Shown piece by piece: positions 11,953 to 28,394 of a stretch of DNA of 64,000 bases (position 1 is the first letter of the stretch; each line of letters opens with the position of its first letter). Origin of the DNA: Paulownia fortunei (taxonomy: Eukaryota; Streptophyta; Magnoliopsida; Lamiales; Paulowniaceae); the NCBI GenBank assembly GCA_019321725.1, contig CM033124.1, forward strand, positions 15,182,868-15,246,867. Reading direction: 5' to 3'. Under the pieces are notes generated by a model, which was not told the origin of the DNA, did no database searches, and was given only the letters and a program-made list of their open reading frames with translations. The position numbers and the translations under genes are program-made.

Positions 11953-13270
11953 AGCTATATTCTCCCTGCCAATATCAATATGTAGATCAAATTACCATAA
12001 CAACTAGGCACCTACAGCGAATGTTAGGACTGGATCAGTTCACATGCCAAATAATATAGGATTCAAATTTTGCTGAAGAAGTCAACTTTCATGGAACCTT
12101 TCTAATTCCAATTGCAAAATGAGGGCTGAGAAAGATGTAACATATGCTTATAAAAACAAACACCAAGACAAATAGGAACATAATTAGCCAGTAAATCTGA
12201 AATAATAGTGAACATGGCAGTGGCAGTAAAATAATCAAATAGACAGTACTCCCATCAAAATCAGTATGAATGAGTGTCACGTTCAACATTTTCGTACACT
12301 CACTTGTACGCCAAAACAACACAAGAATGCAACTTTGACAGCTAAGACAAGTGGAACTGAATAAATAAACATCTTGGCTACTTTTAATACGACAAAATCC
12401 ATTGATTCCCACAATCAATAAACATGTATCAAGAAATTCATTTCAAAGGAGTGTTTCTGAGTGGGGTAAAGATACATTGGTTTCCAATGCAGCACACGGC
12501 AATATGCAATAAATAGAACCAAATCAAAACAGATCCAAAGTCAATTTTTCAAAATTCAAGATAACCTACATCTTTAACCATCAAAGTAAAGACCTAACTG
12601 GCCATTGCAGTCTACTACAATGTGAACAAGACAAAGGATTACAGCGGTACATTCATTTATCAATCCACCCAACCACATTCAAAATCAATCAAGATAACAA
12701 ACACATTAAATCAGCTAAAACAAGCACAAACGAATCCACCAGAAACTGTAACACCAACTGCTAAACTGCATAAACTCACCAAAAAGAACTTCACAAAGCA
12801 TTCGATCTTTCAAGATGGACTCCAAAACTTACAAATTCCAAAATTCACATTTAGTAAGCAACACAATAGATCATCAATTTTTCAGCTTCAAATATTAGCT
12901 AATTAATCAGATCAAATCCAATAAGTAGATCCAGTAATCTTCCAGTTACTCTAAACTTCACTTAATCTCAACAGAAAAAAAATGCATATTTAAATACTCA
13001 GAAACGAAAACATACAAGGAATTAACACAAAAAAAAATAAAAATTAACGATTACATCGAAATTACCTGAGCAAAGAAGATGTTGAGGAGCGAGGGAGACT
13101 GAGAAAAGAATTCACTCCCGGATCGGATAAATTCAAAAGCGGCGCCTGTGAAAACCCTAAACGGAGAGTTCTTAGAGAGAGAAAATGCAAGTTGTGTGTG
13201 TTTTTAGAGAGAGAAAGTAAGAAAGAACGGATGTAGAGCTGGACTTGAATTGTGGAAATCTGATATATCT
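11953..13270 (-). other. 5'UTR and 1.1-kb 5'UTR intron of KPNB1
   Basis: On the minus strand a 5'UTR exon rich in GAGAGAGAAA runs from about 13270 to 13066. It ends at a good donor (CTCAG|gtaat) and rejoins at 11965 (ttggcag|GGAGA), 13 bases before the start codon. The intron is 1100 bases of AT-rich sequence. ORFs inside it are not credible genes. Leader introns of this kind often raise expression of housekeeping plant genes; that role is inferred. Confidence 0.65.
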
Positions 13271-13819
13271 GCAATAATCATTTTCTTTTTCTCACCCCCG
13301 CGCTGTTTTTCTAATATTTATTAAACTTGGGAGATTATTGGGTGTTGTGCAGACCAGGTACCTTGACTCACAACACAAACGTTGATATATGCGGGGTCCA
13401 CGTGATGAGCTTTGTCCCTGTTCTTTTGACCTTTTTACCCTTTTTTTTTTTTTTTCCATGCTAATTCAATCATAGTACTGATTTGTTAATTCATTTATTG
13501 TTTTCATAATTGAATCATTAATTAAATTAATTTTATTAAAATTAGTGGTTCGGATCAATTCAAATTAGTGATCAAATAAATTTAATAAAAATTAATTATA
13601 TTTTTTTATTTTATTATATAAAATAATAATATAATATATTAATTATTCTGTAATATATTTTAAATATAAAAATAAATAAATAGTTACATAAAAACACATA
13701 TAACAAAATACAAAATTCAAATAATAATATAAATATAACAAAATATCAAATTTAAATATTTATAAAAATTAAAAAAAATATTAAAATCGATCAAGTCGGT
13801 TTTAATCGGTTTTGGACGA

Positions 13820-13863
13820 TTTTGATCGGTTTGACCGATTTTGACAGGTCAAACCGATCAAAA
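13820..13863. repeat. Perfect 17-bp inverted repeat inside a CGGTT-rich element remnant
   Basis: The left arm ttttgatcggtttgacc (13820-13836) is exactly reverse-complementary to 13847-13863, with a 10-base spacer. It sits in about 170 bases (13785-13960) of repeated tcggttt/aaccgat and ccgatccgatccgat motifs in otherwise AT-rich DNA, as in small non-autonomous elements or satellite-like debris. Confidence 0.7.
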
Positions 13864-14253
13864 TAATTTTTGGGTCTAATCGGACCGAACCGACCTCTGA
13901 TTCTCAGTTGGATCGGTTGAATCGACCGATCCGATCCGATTTTGATAACATTGGTTCCATTTTCGTCTCACACATGTAATATTTCTTTATTTCAAATTTA
14001 TTATTTTTATTTTAAAATATTTTTAAAAAATACTAAAATATTTTGTTTCGTATAAATATTCTATTACTTAAATAAAATTTGACGCCATCAACTCTCAATC
14101 ACTATTTTTTAAAATAATTTAATAATTTTTTATTTTTTTCAAATGACGTTTAAAATTATGTGCCGAATCAAACTAGATAAAAAAAAATTGGAATGGAAGG
14201 AATAATTAATATGCTAGTCTATCTTCGTCGAGTTATTTGACTTCTTATTTAAA

Positions 14254-14347
14254 AAATCTTTAAGATAAATAATCATGTTGGCGTTGTGTTTTGTTTGTGT
14301 GTGTATATAGAGGAAACATGTAATAAATCTTTAAGATAAATAATCAT
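14254..14347 (+). repeat. Pair of identical 23-bp direct repeats, 71 bp apart
   Basis: Identical copies at 14254-14276 and 14325-14347 (core ctttaagataaataatcat). The period is 71 bases. This is probably a local duplication or a footprint of an insertion. Confidence 0.6.
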
Positions 14348-17300
14348 AAAAAATATAGAAAATGGAGAAAAATGTCTAAAATGTGAAATCGTGTGACCAT
14401 TTTAAAAAGAACTTCACTCACTTTTATAGAGTATTTGGATTGTGAAATGTGTGAATTAAATATTTTCTCATAGTAATTAAATTTGGACATACATGGGCAC
14501 TAAAACAAGTAAAAAGAATATTTGTTAATCCAATCTACGTAAGTAATTTTTATTTTATTTTTTAAAACTTTAATTATATTATTTATTACATTGAGATATC
14601 GCAGATCAATTGAATACAGCTAACAAATCTAAATTAACATATTATAAAAAAAATATTATTAAAATAGATCAAATGGGGGAGTGGAACTGTGGAAGCGTTG
14701 AATTTTCTGAAGATTATGTTTCACAAAGTCTGATAAAAAATATTTAAAAATACTATATTTATTAATAATTGAGTTTGAGATAAATGATTTTGCAAAAAAA
14801 TAGTAATGTATTAATGTGATTTCAAAAATCGAGTTTAATTAATAAAAATTAAAAAAAAATCACGTCAAAGCAAAATTAAACATCAAACTACTATTGCAAT
14901 TTTACGCAAATACTCCATCAAAATTACAATTACTTGGTACGAACAAATTATGGGAATAACTTAATTACTTAGTGAGAGATGTTTTTCTGGCGCTAATTTA
15001 CGTAGCATCAAAAATTTCAAAAGTGAAAAAATTTGACATTTTCCCATACAATTAGAATGCCTAAAAATAAAATATTAAAAAAATTTCAAAAGTAAAACAA
15101 GAATTCTGAACACACGCATCCTATCTACCATTCACAAAAATCATATTAACTTAAGTTCAAGATTCTTAAACACACAAGTAAATTTTTTTTTTCTTTTTTT
15201 TTTCTTTTTTTTTTATAATTAATTGGTTCGATCTCAACTCGATTCGAGTCGACCCGAGCCGACTCATTATTCATTTCTAAGGACAATAGGATTACAATGC
15301 GACCACAATTTATGTTCAGCAATACTTACATTAGTACTCTGGTTTTTTTCTTTTTGCTTTTCTTTTTTCTATTTTATGAGACATTAGTATTTTGATAGAA
15401 TGTAGCATGTGTAGTGTACTATTATTGGTAATTTGTGCGATTAATTTACTTAATTAATCAAATAAATCATCAGCTAACTCTTTATCTTAGAAAATTTTAA
15501 TTTAAAATTGATTTGGTGGAACCTTAATCATTTATAGGGCAAGCAAATTCGTTTAATTGTCAAAAGTATGGACTATATTATTCATCTTGTCTGCTGCTTT
15601 CAAGGAAAAAAAAAAAAAAGATTTTGCCTAATCAAATTTTAATAAGTTTCCAAACCTAAATGATTAGATGCATGATTAGTATTAACTATTACCAATGGTT
15701 ATCCATATATAGTTTGATCTAGATGATTGGTTGAAATTATAAATTTTTTATAATATTTTATAAAATATTTTAGAATTTACATGATTTGTTAAAGTGCTTG
15801 ATAAAAATTTTAGAATTTTTTTTTATAAATTCTCAAAATAAGACGTTAGGAACTTATAAGCTATTTTTTAAAAATAAAATAAGAAAATCTTAACTTATTT
15901 TCAAATAAAATCTTATTTTAAGAGACTCATTAATTTTAATTACAAAATTATTATTTCTAACATCTTAAAATTTAATGATCTTATTTTATTTAAATATTTT
16001 AATAATTTATTTTTTAAATAAAATTTAATATCTTATAAGTTTCAAAAACCTCATATATAAGATATAAGAATTTATAAATTTTTTTAAATAAATTTAGTCA
16101 AAAAACACAGGCGTAGAAATCTTCTGCTCCATCTTCAAAATCAACATAAATCTTGTATGAGTCATAAGCGCCATTATCAAACTCATGATATTAAGATTCT
16201 GATCATTGTCACAATCTATTTACCTATAAATATTAATAATGAATGCAGAGACATTTAAATAAGAACAACACGAATTTGCATCAACTCATAATAAACTAAA
16301 GTTCAGTTAAGAATATATGTATGTTCATTAACCTTATTTTGTCTCTCAGCAATCACTTTTTGTATGTTTACATTATTGCTTTCATCTGGCTACAAGAAAC
16401 TACAAAATGAATTTTGATTAATTAATTTGAAATGATTGAGATGTATACATAAAAATTAAGCCCAAATAAAAAAAATACTCATGAAAAAATTGAATAATTA
16501 CTCGCAAAATTCGTATAATTTGAAGGTCCATTCTTATAAATATCAGCATTTTTGAATTGTTCCATCCACCATCATGCTCCTCCATGCCCTGTGTAACTAC
16601 TTTATGTTTCAAATTCTTCAATCAAAACCCTAATAAAAATAAGAAAGGAAACAAACAAAGAAATTTCCTAATTGCTTCATTTTGGCTAGAAAAAATGAGA
16701 CCATATCCATTTAGTCATGATTAATAAACATAGATTTATGTGTTCTTTTTTAAATTATTTTATATAACGAGCGTATATGAACTTTATAATTGCAGTACGG
16801 TCACCTCGTGCATTTTAATGATATGATATTATTACAATTATATGTTCCATAAATCTTATGTAGGGAAGGGCATCTCTTTTTTTCCTTTCTTCAAACATTT
16901 CCTATGTGATTCTTGATGTAAGAAAAAATTAGTTCTAGTAATCTAAAAACCCATCCTTGGGCGCCTTGTCCAATAATGGAAAGAGGACCTCAACCTTAGG
17001 CTTATTTTTTGCCTCCATCATAATAACACATTTCTTCATCTTTTATTGCTCCCTTTTACTCGCTCGATCCTTTCATTTTTTCAATAAAAGATTGAAGATT
17101 GAAAATTGGGATAGATTAAGACTGATATCTAATTGGTTTGTTTACTTTTTTTTGTTGATACGAGAAATAATTAATAAAAAATATGATGAAATGTAGGATT
17201 ATAATTAAGTTATTCAATATATGTCATGTGTATTTCATATGATTATTTGAATGATATATTAGTAATTTTTTTTATTAAATATGTATTTTGATAGATAATT

Positions 17301-18671
17301 ATGTAGATTATTATATATTTGACTAATTTATTCTTAATTAAAAATTATCATAAATTAGTATAGGCCTAAATTATGATATATGATTTAAAATTTTGGGTAT
17401 AATTGTTAAAACACATTATAGATATTTAAATGAAAGAATGTGATTATTTTATCTCACCTCATAAGTTGGATGAATTATTCATAAAAAAATCATCAATTGT
17501 ATCTGGTTTAGAATTTTATCATGAATTATTATCATCAAAAGTAAATATTTGATTAGATTAGATTAGATATTTTATTATATCCAATCTAATCAAACGAAAT
17601 AAAGAAGCCCTAAATTTCGATTGAGGTAGGTGATAACATTCAAGATTATCAAAGTTGGAATTATGTTACGAGAAAACGAGTAGGATAAAGACAATAATAA
17701 CTATTGTCTATACCTCAACATACCATTAAGTGTTTCCCTTTTATTGTAATGCCTACTAAATTTGATATGAAAAAGAGACATTCTTATCCGTAGTTGGATT
17801 TAGTGATTTTTCTTTCTTGTCCACATATCATTAGTTATATTTAACTTCACTTAAAGGATAGTTATGAGTTTATAATTTTTTAAAATATATTATAAATATC
17901 AGAGAAGTGTTTTAAAAGTTTATTAAAAGAAGAGCTCATAAATTAATTGTTAAAAAGTGATAAGATTCAAATATATTTTCTAAAATAGAAAATAAAATTT
18001 ATCATGATTTATGAGTAAAAGAACTAATTTTATCGAAGATGTATATATAATTGATACTAGACAAACTAAATAACAATATTTAAGTTTATCTAAATAAATA
18101 TTCACAACTATAAAATGAAAATTGAATTCGAGGATACACCCATATAAAATATTATTTTGGTAAATGATTAAAATAGAAACATAGGCCCATATGATGAAAT
18201 TTGATGGATGGCTTCACTTTCTCTACTATTAACACAAAAAAAAGCCCAGTTGATCAAATTAGGAGGGTCACTCCACATTCTATATTATTAGTACATTTCC
18301 CACATTTTATTTTTGTTTATATTTTTAAAATATATGAAATATAATATCTAACTTTTTTTTTGTGATAGTAATGTTTTATATTATGGATTTAGTTAATTCA
18401 TAATAAATAAAAAATAATCATATTTTAAGTAACTAAAGATGAAATCGTTATTGGAAGAAAAATAAAGAAAAACATACAATTCTATAGAGAAAGGAGATAA
18501 AAGTGGAGAATAATTACTTGATCGATAAAATTTTATGAGTTACAAAAGATTATATATTATATTATTTATGAATATTAAAATTATATATTTATATTTTACA
18601 AACTGCATGAACTTTCTAGAAAAACCCATTCAAAGTTAAAAAAAAAGGAAAAGAAAAAGAATAATATGACT

Positions 18672-18682
18672 ATTGGTCCACG
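18672..18682 (+). promoter_or_regulatory. ERSE-II element (distal) of the BiP promoter
   Basis: The sequence attggtccacg fits ERSE-II (ATTGG-N-CCACG), the ER-stress element bound by NF-Y together with ER-stress bZIP factors (bZIP28/bZIP60 in Arabidopsis). It lies about 260 bases upstream of the TATA box. Confidence 0.75.
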
Positions 18683-18753
18683 AAACCAACGGTGAGGATC
18701 ATCCCAGCTGCGAAAAAGGCCCCCATTGGTCAGCATATTCTGCTCAAAATCCT

Positions 18754-18764
18754 ATTGGTCCACG
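18754..18764 (+). promoter_or_regulatory. ERSE-II element (middle) of the BiP promoter
   Basis: A second attggtccacg, continued as cacgtcacc, so it also carries an ACGT bZIP core. About 180 bases upstream of the TATA box. Confidence 0.82.
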
Positions 18765-18884
18765 TCACCACAAGTGACACGGTGGTCCTCTACAATTGGC
18801 CCAAGCGAGCATCGGTGACACGATTTCTACAATTCTAAGCTCCAATTTAGGCGGAGGAAAAGGGTGATTCATACTCGAGAGATG

Positions 18885-18900
18885 ATTGGTCCACGTCATC
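18885..18900 (+). promoter_or_regulatory. P-UPRE / ERSE-II (proximal) of the BiP promoter
   Basis: attggtccacgtcatc matches the plant unfolded-protein response element described from BiP promoters over all 16 bases and contains an ERSE-II. It lies about 35 bases upstream of the TATA box, the usual place for the strongest element. Confidence 0.88.
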
Positions 18901-18933
18901 ATCGGTGACGGGTTCACTCTGCAGCGGAGTTGC

Positions 18934-18940
18934 TATATAA
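18934..18940 (+). promoter_or_regulatory. TATA box of BiP
   Basis: tatataa, about 155 bases before the BiP start codon, following the ERSE-II cluster. Transcription should start near 18965. Confidence 0.8.
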
Positions 18941-19095
18941 ACCCCTGCCCCTCCACCGTTTTCCTTCAGATTCAGAACACAAAACTCAAAAGCAGTAGCG
19001 AAAAAAGAGAAGAAAATAGGAAAAGAGGAATTAAAAAAAATACGAAAAGAGATAAAAGAGGAGAAGAGCATAATCAATTATCGAGCTTAGCAGCA

Positions 19096-22870
<3,775 letters not shown>

Positions 22871-23942
22871 AAGATTGTTTAATGGGTTTTAGGTTTGCGT
22901 TTTACTGATGAGAGATGTTACTGATAGAACATGACAACTCGACTTTTTATGCATTTATTTTTTTGCAAAAAAGTTTTGACGAGGACTTGTAGGATGCAGG
23001 TTATGCTTTGGATAGGGAATGGGTTGGGAATGGAATTAGTGTTCTCGAGTTTGGTATATTTCATGGGGAATCCTGATTGCTAAGAACATGAGATCTTGTA
23101 TTCCCTTCACGTCCCTCAGTCTCAGTCTGGATATTGATTGTTTGAGTTTGAAGGGAGAAGTATTTACCTGTACTTGTAACTTACATGTTTATGCTTGGAA
23201 ATGAAAGTGCTTTCTCCTAGAACCAATTTTGTTTGTTTTGTTGATAATTATAAACTCTATATCCATTGTGATGCCAATAATTATGTTGGGGAAAATCAGA
23301 GAAAGGATTGATGTTAATAAGCAGCAAGAACAATACATAATCATCAACTAATGAACTTGATTTGGTTATAAATGAATAATCCTTCGAATCATAGGCGTGC
23401 ATGTTACTTCCATCGTTGTAGATAGCATCCAAGGGGCCGATGTAATTCATCTTGGACTCAATAGTATACTTTTTTCAACTCTTATGAATACTCGTTTTCT
23501 TTAATTTTTGGCATGGACAATTTTCAATTTAACACAAATGACATGCAATTTCGCACCAACACCGCGAAGATGAGAACTGGCTGAATTTTTGTCACTCATT
23601 CATCTATATTTCATCATGCAGGTCCATGAGATTGAAATGCACTGCCTCCAACCAACAGTCTTGGCTCTATGCATCCTTTCTAACAAGAACAAGAAAAAGA
23701 TCTAGCATCTGCATATGCATAATTTACTTCATTTTGCAAAGAAAGGAGGACAAGAATTCCATCCACGTACCAAACCACCATTATTTAGATGGCAAGACAT
23801 GACGGAAACCGGGCTGAAAAATAACAAAACCCACGATAGATAGGGACACATGAATGAACTCCAAAAGCATATATAATTAGTATCGCATGTACACGAGTGG
23901 GATTATCTCATCTGTAAAACAGGAGGAAGCTTGAAATATAGA
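22871..23942. other. BiP 3'UTR and convergent 3' flank of ACBP
   Basis: BiP 3'UTR probably runs to about 23220; the rest is the 3' flank of the minus-strand ACBP gene. No other gene seen. Confidence 0.5.
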
Positions 23943-26900
23943 TTAGTCATCCGCATTAGCTACATGCTGCATCCAGGGCCAGCTCAGCTCACAAAGATCA
24001 CTAGGAGTGTTTCCCTCATCATCCTTTATCCGTGTGTCAGCACCTTTTTCCACAAGTAACTCGGCAATGGCAGCTCTCTCACAAACAGCAGCATAATGCA
24101 ATGCAGTTTGACCTTCATTATCCTTTTGAAAAATAAACACATAAGAAAATTTGGGTGACACGAAGCTTTCTAAGAATGCATCATTCTTGCTTTACTCGTT
24201 CACTTCTAATCAAACTTGCATAAGAAACATCCCGTTTTTCCATCAATTTTTTTTTATGCTAATGTGAAAAGTTTAGGAAACAAGGTCAGAGAATGTGAAG
24301 TATTTGAAGAATGAAAGATACCCACACTTCACAAGTGAACATTCCCCATGCATGCTGACAAAGTTTATTGTCGCATACGTTTCCATGTAAATAAGCTATT
24401 TGTGGTATCCACAATGATTGGAACTAGTTTGGAGAGTGAACATATTTTTCAGAAGGAGATTAGTCAATTTTTCCATGAGTAGAAGATTCAGAAGGAGCTA
24501 TCACAATATAAAATGTCCACCTACCTTAGCATTAACATCAGCATTCTTTCTCAAAAGCAACGCTGTAACATTCATATGGCCTCGATCTACAGCCCAATGC
24601 AAAGGAGTACGACCTTCACTGTCTGCAAGATTTTGAGAAATCATAATCCAGTCAGAGAATTTTATCAGATCCAAGCACATATATTTGTCAACAAAGTAAA
24701 ACGTTTCTTAGCTGGCCTGAAAAGCAAAGCAGGCACATAAACATTACAGACCTGTTGTCTGATGCACAGGATATTCAGAAGACATTTTTTTTTTTCATTG
24801 TCCCAGATGACATTAAATAAATCGAACGAAATTGGCAGATTAAATATCAGTTTCATTTGTTAAATTTTTTGGTTTCTCCTCCTCGCAGAATAACTTCTCC
24901 ATAGGTAGTCATCACCAGAACTGTCATTCGCAGTATCTTGTCTGCCTTGGTGATTATCACAACAAAGCACACAGATAATTTTAGAAACATAACATCTACC
25001 AACCCTTCAGATTCACGGGGACACTGCTCTCAATGCACTTAAGCAGCTTCTCTTCATCTCCTTCTCGTGCAAATGAGTGTATAGCATCCAATTTTCTGCA
25101 AACAAAACATGAAATGTTTAATTAAAACAATTCTCTATATAGAAGGTGCTCTCTAATCCTATCAAATCATAGATTGACAAGCACTTATCTGAAACCCAAA
25201 ACTCCTGTTAATAGGTGATGAAAAGAACGTGCATGTCCAAGCGAAGCTTATATACAAGGAGTGTATGAATAGGGTTGCAGGAAGGATATGGAGAGTGGAT
25301 GCTCAGTTTGACAGATACCATCTCAAAGAATATGGAACTTGATAACAGAAGAAAAGAACCAGGAACTAGATCAATTGACTGAACCCTCTGGGACATCTAA
25401 ATCTAAAGATGGCTGCAACCATAAAGGGGGTGTTAGAATTTTTCTTCATTCTTTATTACTTCCCCTCTCTCTACCTATGCCGTGAGTGTGGATGGGGTGG
25501 GGAGAGTGAGGGACTAACTGAGAGTATGATCTCCAGGAAAATAAAGCAAATCAACAACATACAACCTACCTCTACCCCCTTTCTTCTTATTCTTCATTTT
25601 TCTTAAATATAGAGGGCTATTTTTTTTTTGGGAAAATACAGGATAAATAAGGGAGGCCCCTAGATACACTTGGACAACAACATGGAGAGAAGAATGGGAC
25701 CGGACTTCACAATTCACAAGAAGCAGCAAAATGTTAAATGCCAAGATATATAGCAGCAGTTCAGGATCCTTACAACTCACACCCAGGTTCCTCCTCATAT
25801 ATAAAGGTGCTAAAAACAGGTCCCATTGGCCCGTTGGAGCCTGCAATAGGTGCATCGCTGCTCTCTTCATCTTTTTTCTTCTGCCATCAGCATAGCACGC
25901 AGAACGCCAGCGACAACAATGGTCAAAAAGAGAGCAAATAGAATAAAACTTGGTAACATGGAAAAGGAGCGAAAAGATTCTGATCTCACTATTGCATAAC
26001 CGGCAGCCCAAGAGGGATATAACTCAGTAACAAGGTCAATGTACTTTTGCATTGCTTCTTCAGGAGGCATGGTGCCCAATTTCCGCCATGCTTGCCTAGA
26101 AGACCGACAATATAAATCTTTCAGAAGATTTTGAATCAAAGGGCAAAGAAAATGGGCCATCAAGAATGAGCATCAAAGCCATATTCCACTTAAAATTCCC
26201 AGCTTTATCCAACTATCCTATAAGTCTACAATTCTTACAAACTTATAACTGTTGGCAACTTATTATTCTTTCATATATATCTAGATAAAAACAAGGGTAA
26301 AAGAATTAATTAACGATTAAGAGGCATATAACTACGAAAGCAACAGAGGGATAGAGCTAAGACAATGTTCAAAGCTTTTTGGCCAGCTTTTTATTCTTTT
26401 TCTTTTTCTTTTTAAATCTTGCAACCTCTGAAGTTCAATGCTTAGCAAACTGATTTGTGCATAACAAAGACAAGTACTATGAAACAATAAAGAACCTAAT
26501 GCCCCAACCAACTAGTGTAACCTACATCATCAAATCATTTACCGAATAATCAGATTTCTCAGGGCCCAAATACAAAACATAACCAGCATGATGTTCACAT
26601 AATTAAGCTCGACAGTACTCATGGCTTAAATAGCTAACATCTGTCATCACCAAATTTGACTCAAATCATTTCACAAAGCCAAGTAACAGTTGAAACTTCC
26701 AGACAATCTATCACAGTTCCCAGATTATGATCAGCAAACTTAATTTAATATAGGCATATATTCAAATGAATCAAACTTTTACCATTTGGCACGAGCAGTC
26801 ATTTTAAGAGCCGACGGCTGGGGAGCAGAACATGGCCCTTCAGTTGCAATCTTATACAACCCATAGAGCTGCAACTGCACCTCATTCGACACTTTTTGAG

Positions 26901-27264
26901 CCGCACGATCTGCCGCTGTTGCCGCCACAAACGCTGTGGCAGCACTAAATGTTTCGTCCAACTCAGTGCTCTCTACGCCCTCCCAATCATCATCACTATC
27001 ACTGTGATCACTGATTACCGCACTCTCCTTAACCGGTCCTTCATTTCCACCCACCAATGGCTCATTTTCTTCTAAAATCCTATCCGAGGAACTCAGGGGT
27101 TTTTCATCAAATTCGGGTTCGGATTCTGCTTCGGTTTGATGCGAGCGCGTGATGCGAAGGTTCTCTTCGTGGAAGGCGAAGATCACAGAGAAAAGCTTAG
27201 CGAGAAAGAAAGAGAAAACGACCCCGAAAATCACCGATTGAAAGTATTGTTGCCAGTCAGCCAT
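23943..27264 (-). CDS. ACBP2: Membrane-anchored acyl-CoA-binding protein with ankyrin repeats (ACBP1/2 type), 354 aa
   Basis: Binds long-chain acyl-CoA esters at ER/plasma membranes; the ankyrin part binds protein partners. Six exons: 26783-27264, 25990-26095, 25774-25880, 25004-25095, 24525-24622, 23943-24122 (1065 nt). The start is the ATG at 27264 (MADWQQYFQS); the reading frame continues 9 codons further up but without an ATG. Residues about 11-30 are the N-terminal transmembrane anchor; an acidic stretch (HSDSDDDWEGVESTELDE) precedes the acyl-CoA-binding domain (about 95-190, with YGLYKIATEGPCSAPQPS, KMTARAKW and MPPEEAMQKYI). Ankyrin repeats follow (SEGRTPLHWAVDRGH; NEGQTALHYAAVCER). 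Length equals Arabidopsis ACBP2. I cannot separate ACBP1 from ACBP2; this is probably their shared pre-duplication counterpart. Intron 2 (25881-25989) is open in frame and would encode a hydrophobic tail if retained. Confidence 0.96.
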
Positions 27265-28394
27265 AACCGCAGATAAAACCAAAAAGGCCAAAAATATCTT
27301 TTGACAAAAATGAACCCAAAAAGAGCTCAGGAAACCCTAGAAGACCATAAAACAGATAAAGACAAAAGCTTTTTTCAATCAATAAGCTGAAAATAGAGCA
27401 AAAGATTGGGATTATCAAGAAAGATGAACCCTAGCTATGGTGTAATATGTAAATCTGTATATATAATTTGAATATATAAATACAATAAATTGGAAGGAAA
27501 ATATTTGAGTGGCGGCGCGACGGTGGCGGAAGAACGGAGAGCGCCACCTGTAAGAGACGGTCTTCCGCCGATACGAATTTTAACCGTTTATAGTTTTCAG
27601 GGGGACTGTGTTGCGGTTGTATTTCCTAAGTTCTTTGCAGTGTGGATGAATTATCTGCCTCCAACGGTCAACGTGGATAGGTGGTTCAATTTCAAGGCAC
27701 GATTTTGAGTGAAACGTGAGAGAATTGGAGTTGATGGTACAAGAGATAAAGAACTAAAGCCCAGACACCAAACTAATTTGACCAGGCCCAAGTGCCAAAC
27801 TTCTCACAAGATATGTTTCCCCAGGTAGGGCCTGGTATGGGACAATCATATATTAATTTTGCTCGCTTCTTTTTTATTTTAATTTTTTTTTTGAAATAAA
27901 ATTATAAATTTTAATTGTCAAAAACCAAGAAAATTTACTTTTCTACACAAAATTTTTCATTAGATTTAATTGCATTATATAACCAACATCAAGATTGATC
28001 GGATGATCGATTGAGTGTTCGTGCATGGGCTTTAGCTGTCTTAATGACTAATTATTCTAGATATATTGTAGTAAATCTATAGTTGTTAAGAGTTTAACTT
28101 AAATGCTTCACAGCCTCCAGGCAACCAATAAGCGATAATTAGATTGGATACTTGCACAAAAGAATTGGTATTTAATACACCACATATGAAAAAAAAAAAT
28201 GATATTCAATCTGTGTGTAAGTTTGAGGAATAGGCATATCTAGTAAATAATACTATTAGTTATTTCAATACAAAATTATTTATCTAATACTATCATACAC
28301 ACTCAAATCAAACGATATTCTTCTTCCTTTTCAAGGCTTAAAAAATGTGCCATTCTGCTTCAGAATCCTTTTTGCTCCAGGATCCAATTTTCCC
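27265..28394. other. ACBP 5' flank and glucanase 3' flank
   Basis: The first 150-200 bases are ACBP 5'UTR and promoter. A GC-rich patch at 27510-27590 (ggcggcgcgacggtggcgg) upstream of it carries an ORF (27490-27708) that I do not regard as a gene. The rest is AT-rich, with nothing recognised. Confidence 0.45.

Larger units (their letters stand above)
13271..18660. other. Long AT-rich intergenic stretch between KPNB1 and BiP
   Basis: No gene is supported. It contains a region rich in CGGTT/CCGAT motifs with a perfect hairpin (13820-13863), a short direct repeat pair (14254-14347) and a patch of gattcgagtcgacccgagcc-like sequence near 15241. Such patches are common decayed transposon debris in plant genomes. 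ORFs at 16418-16621 and 16957-17196 look like chance. Confidence 0.5.

Noticed and set aside
12622..12906. 94-codon plus-strand ORF
   Set aside because: Lies inside the KPNB1 5'UTR intron and is Asn/Lys/Gln-rich, as expected from A-rich sequence.
27262..27291. Nine-codon N-terminal extension of the ACBP reading frame
   Set aside because: It has no ATG (it would start at TTG), and the known family starts MADW/MGDW, so translation begins at 27264.
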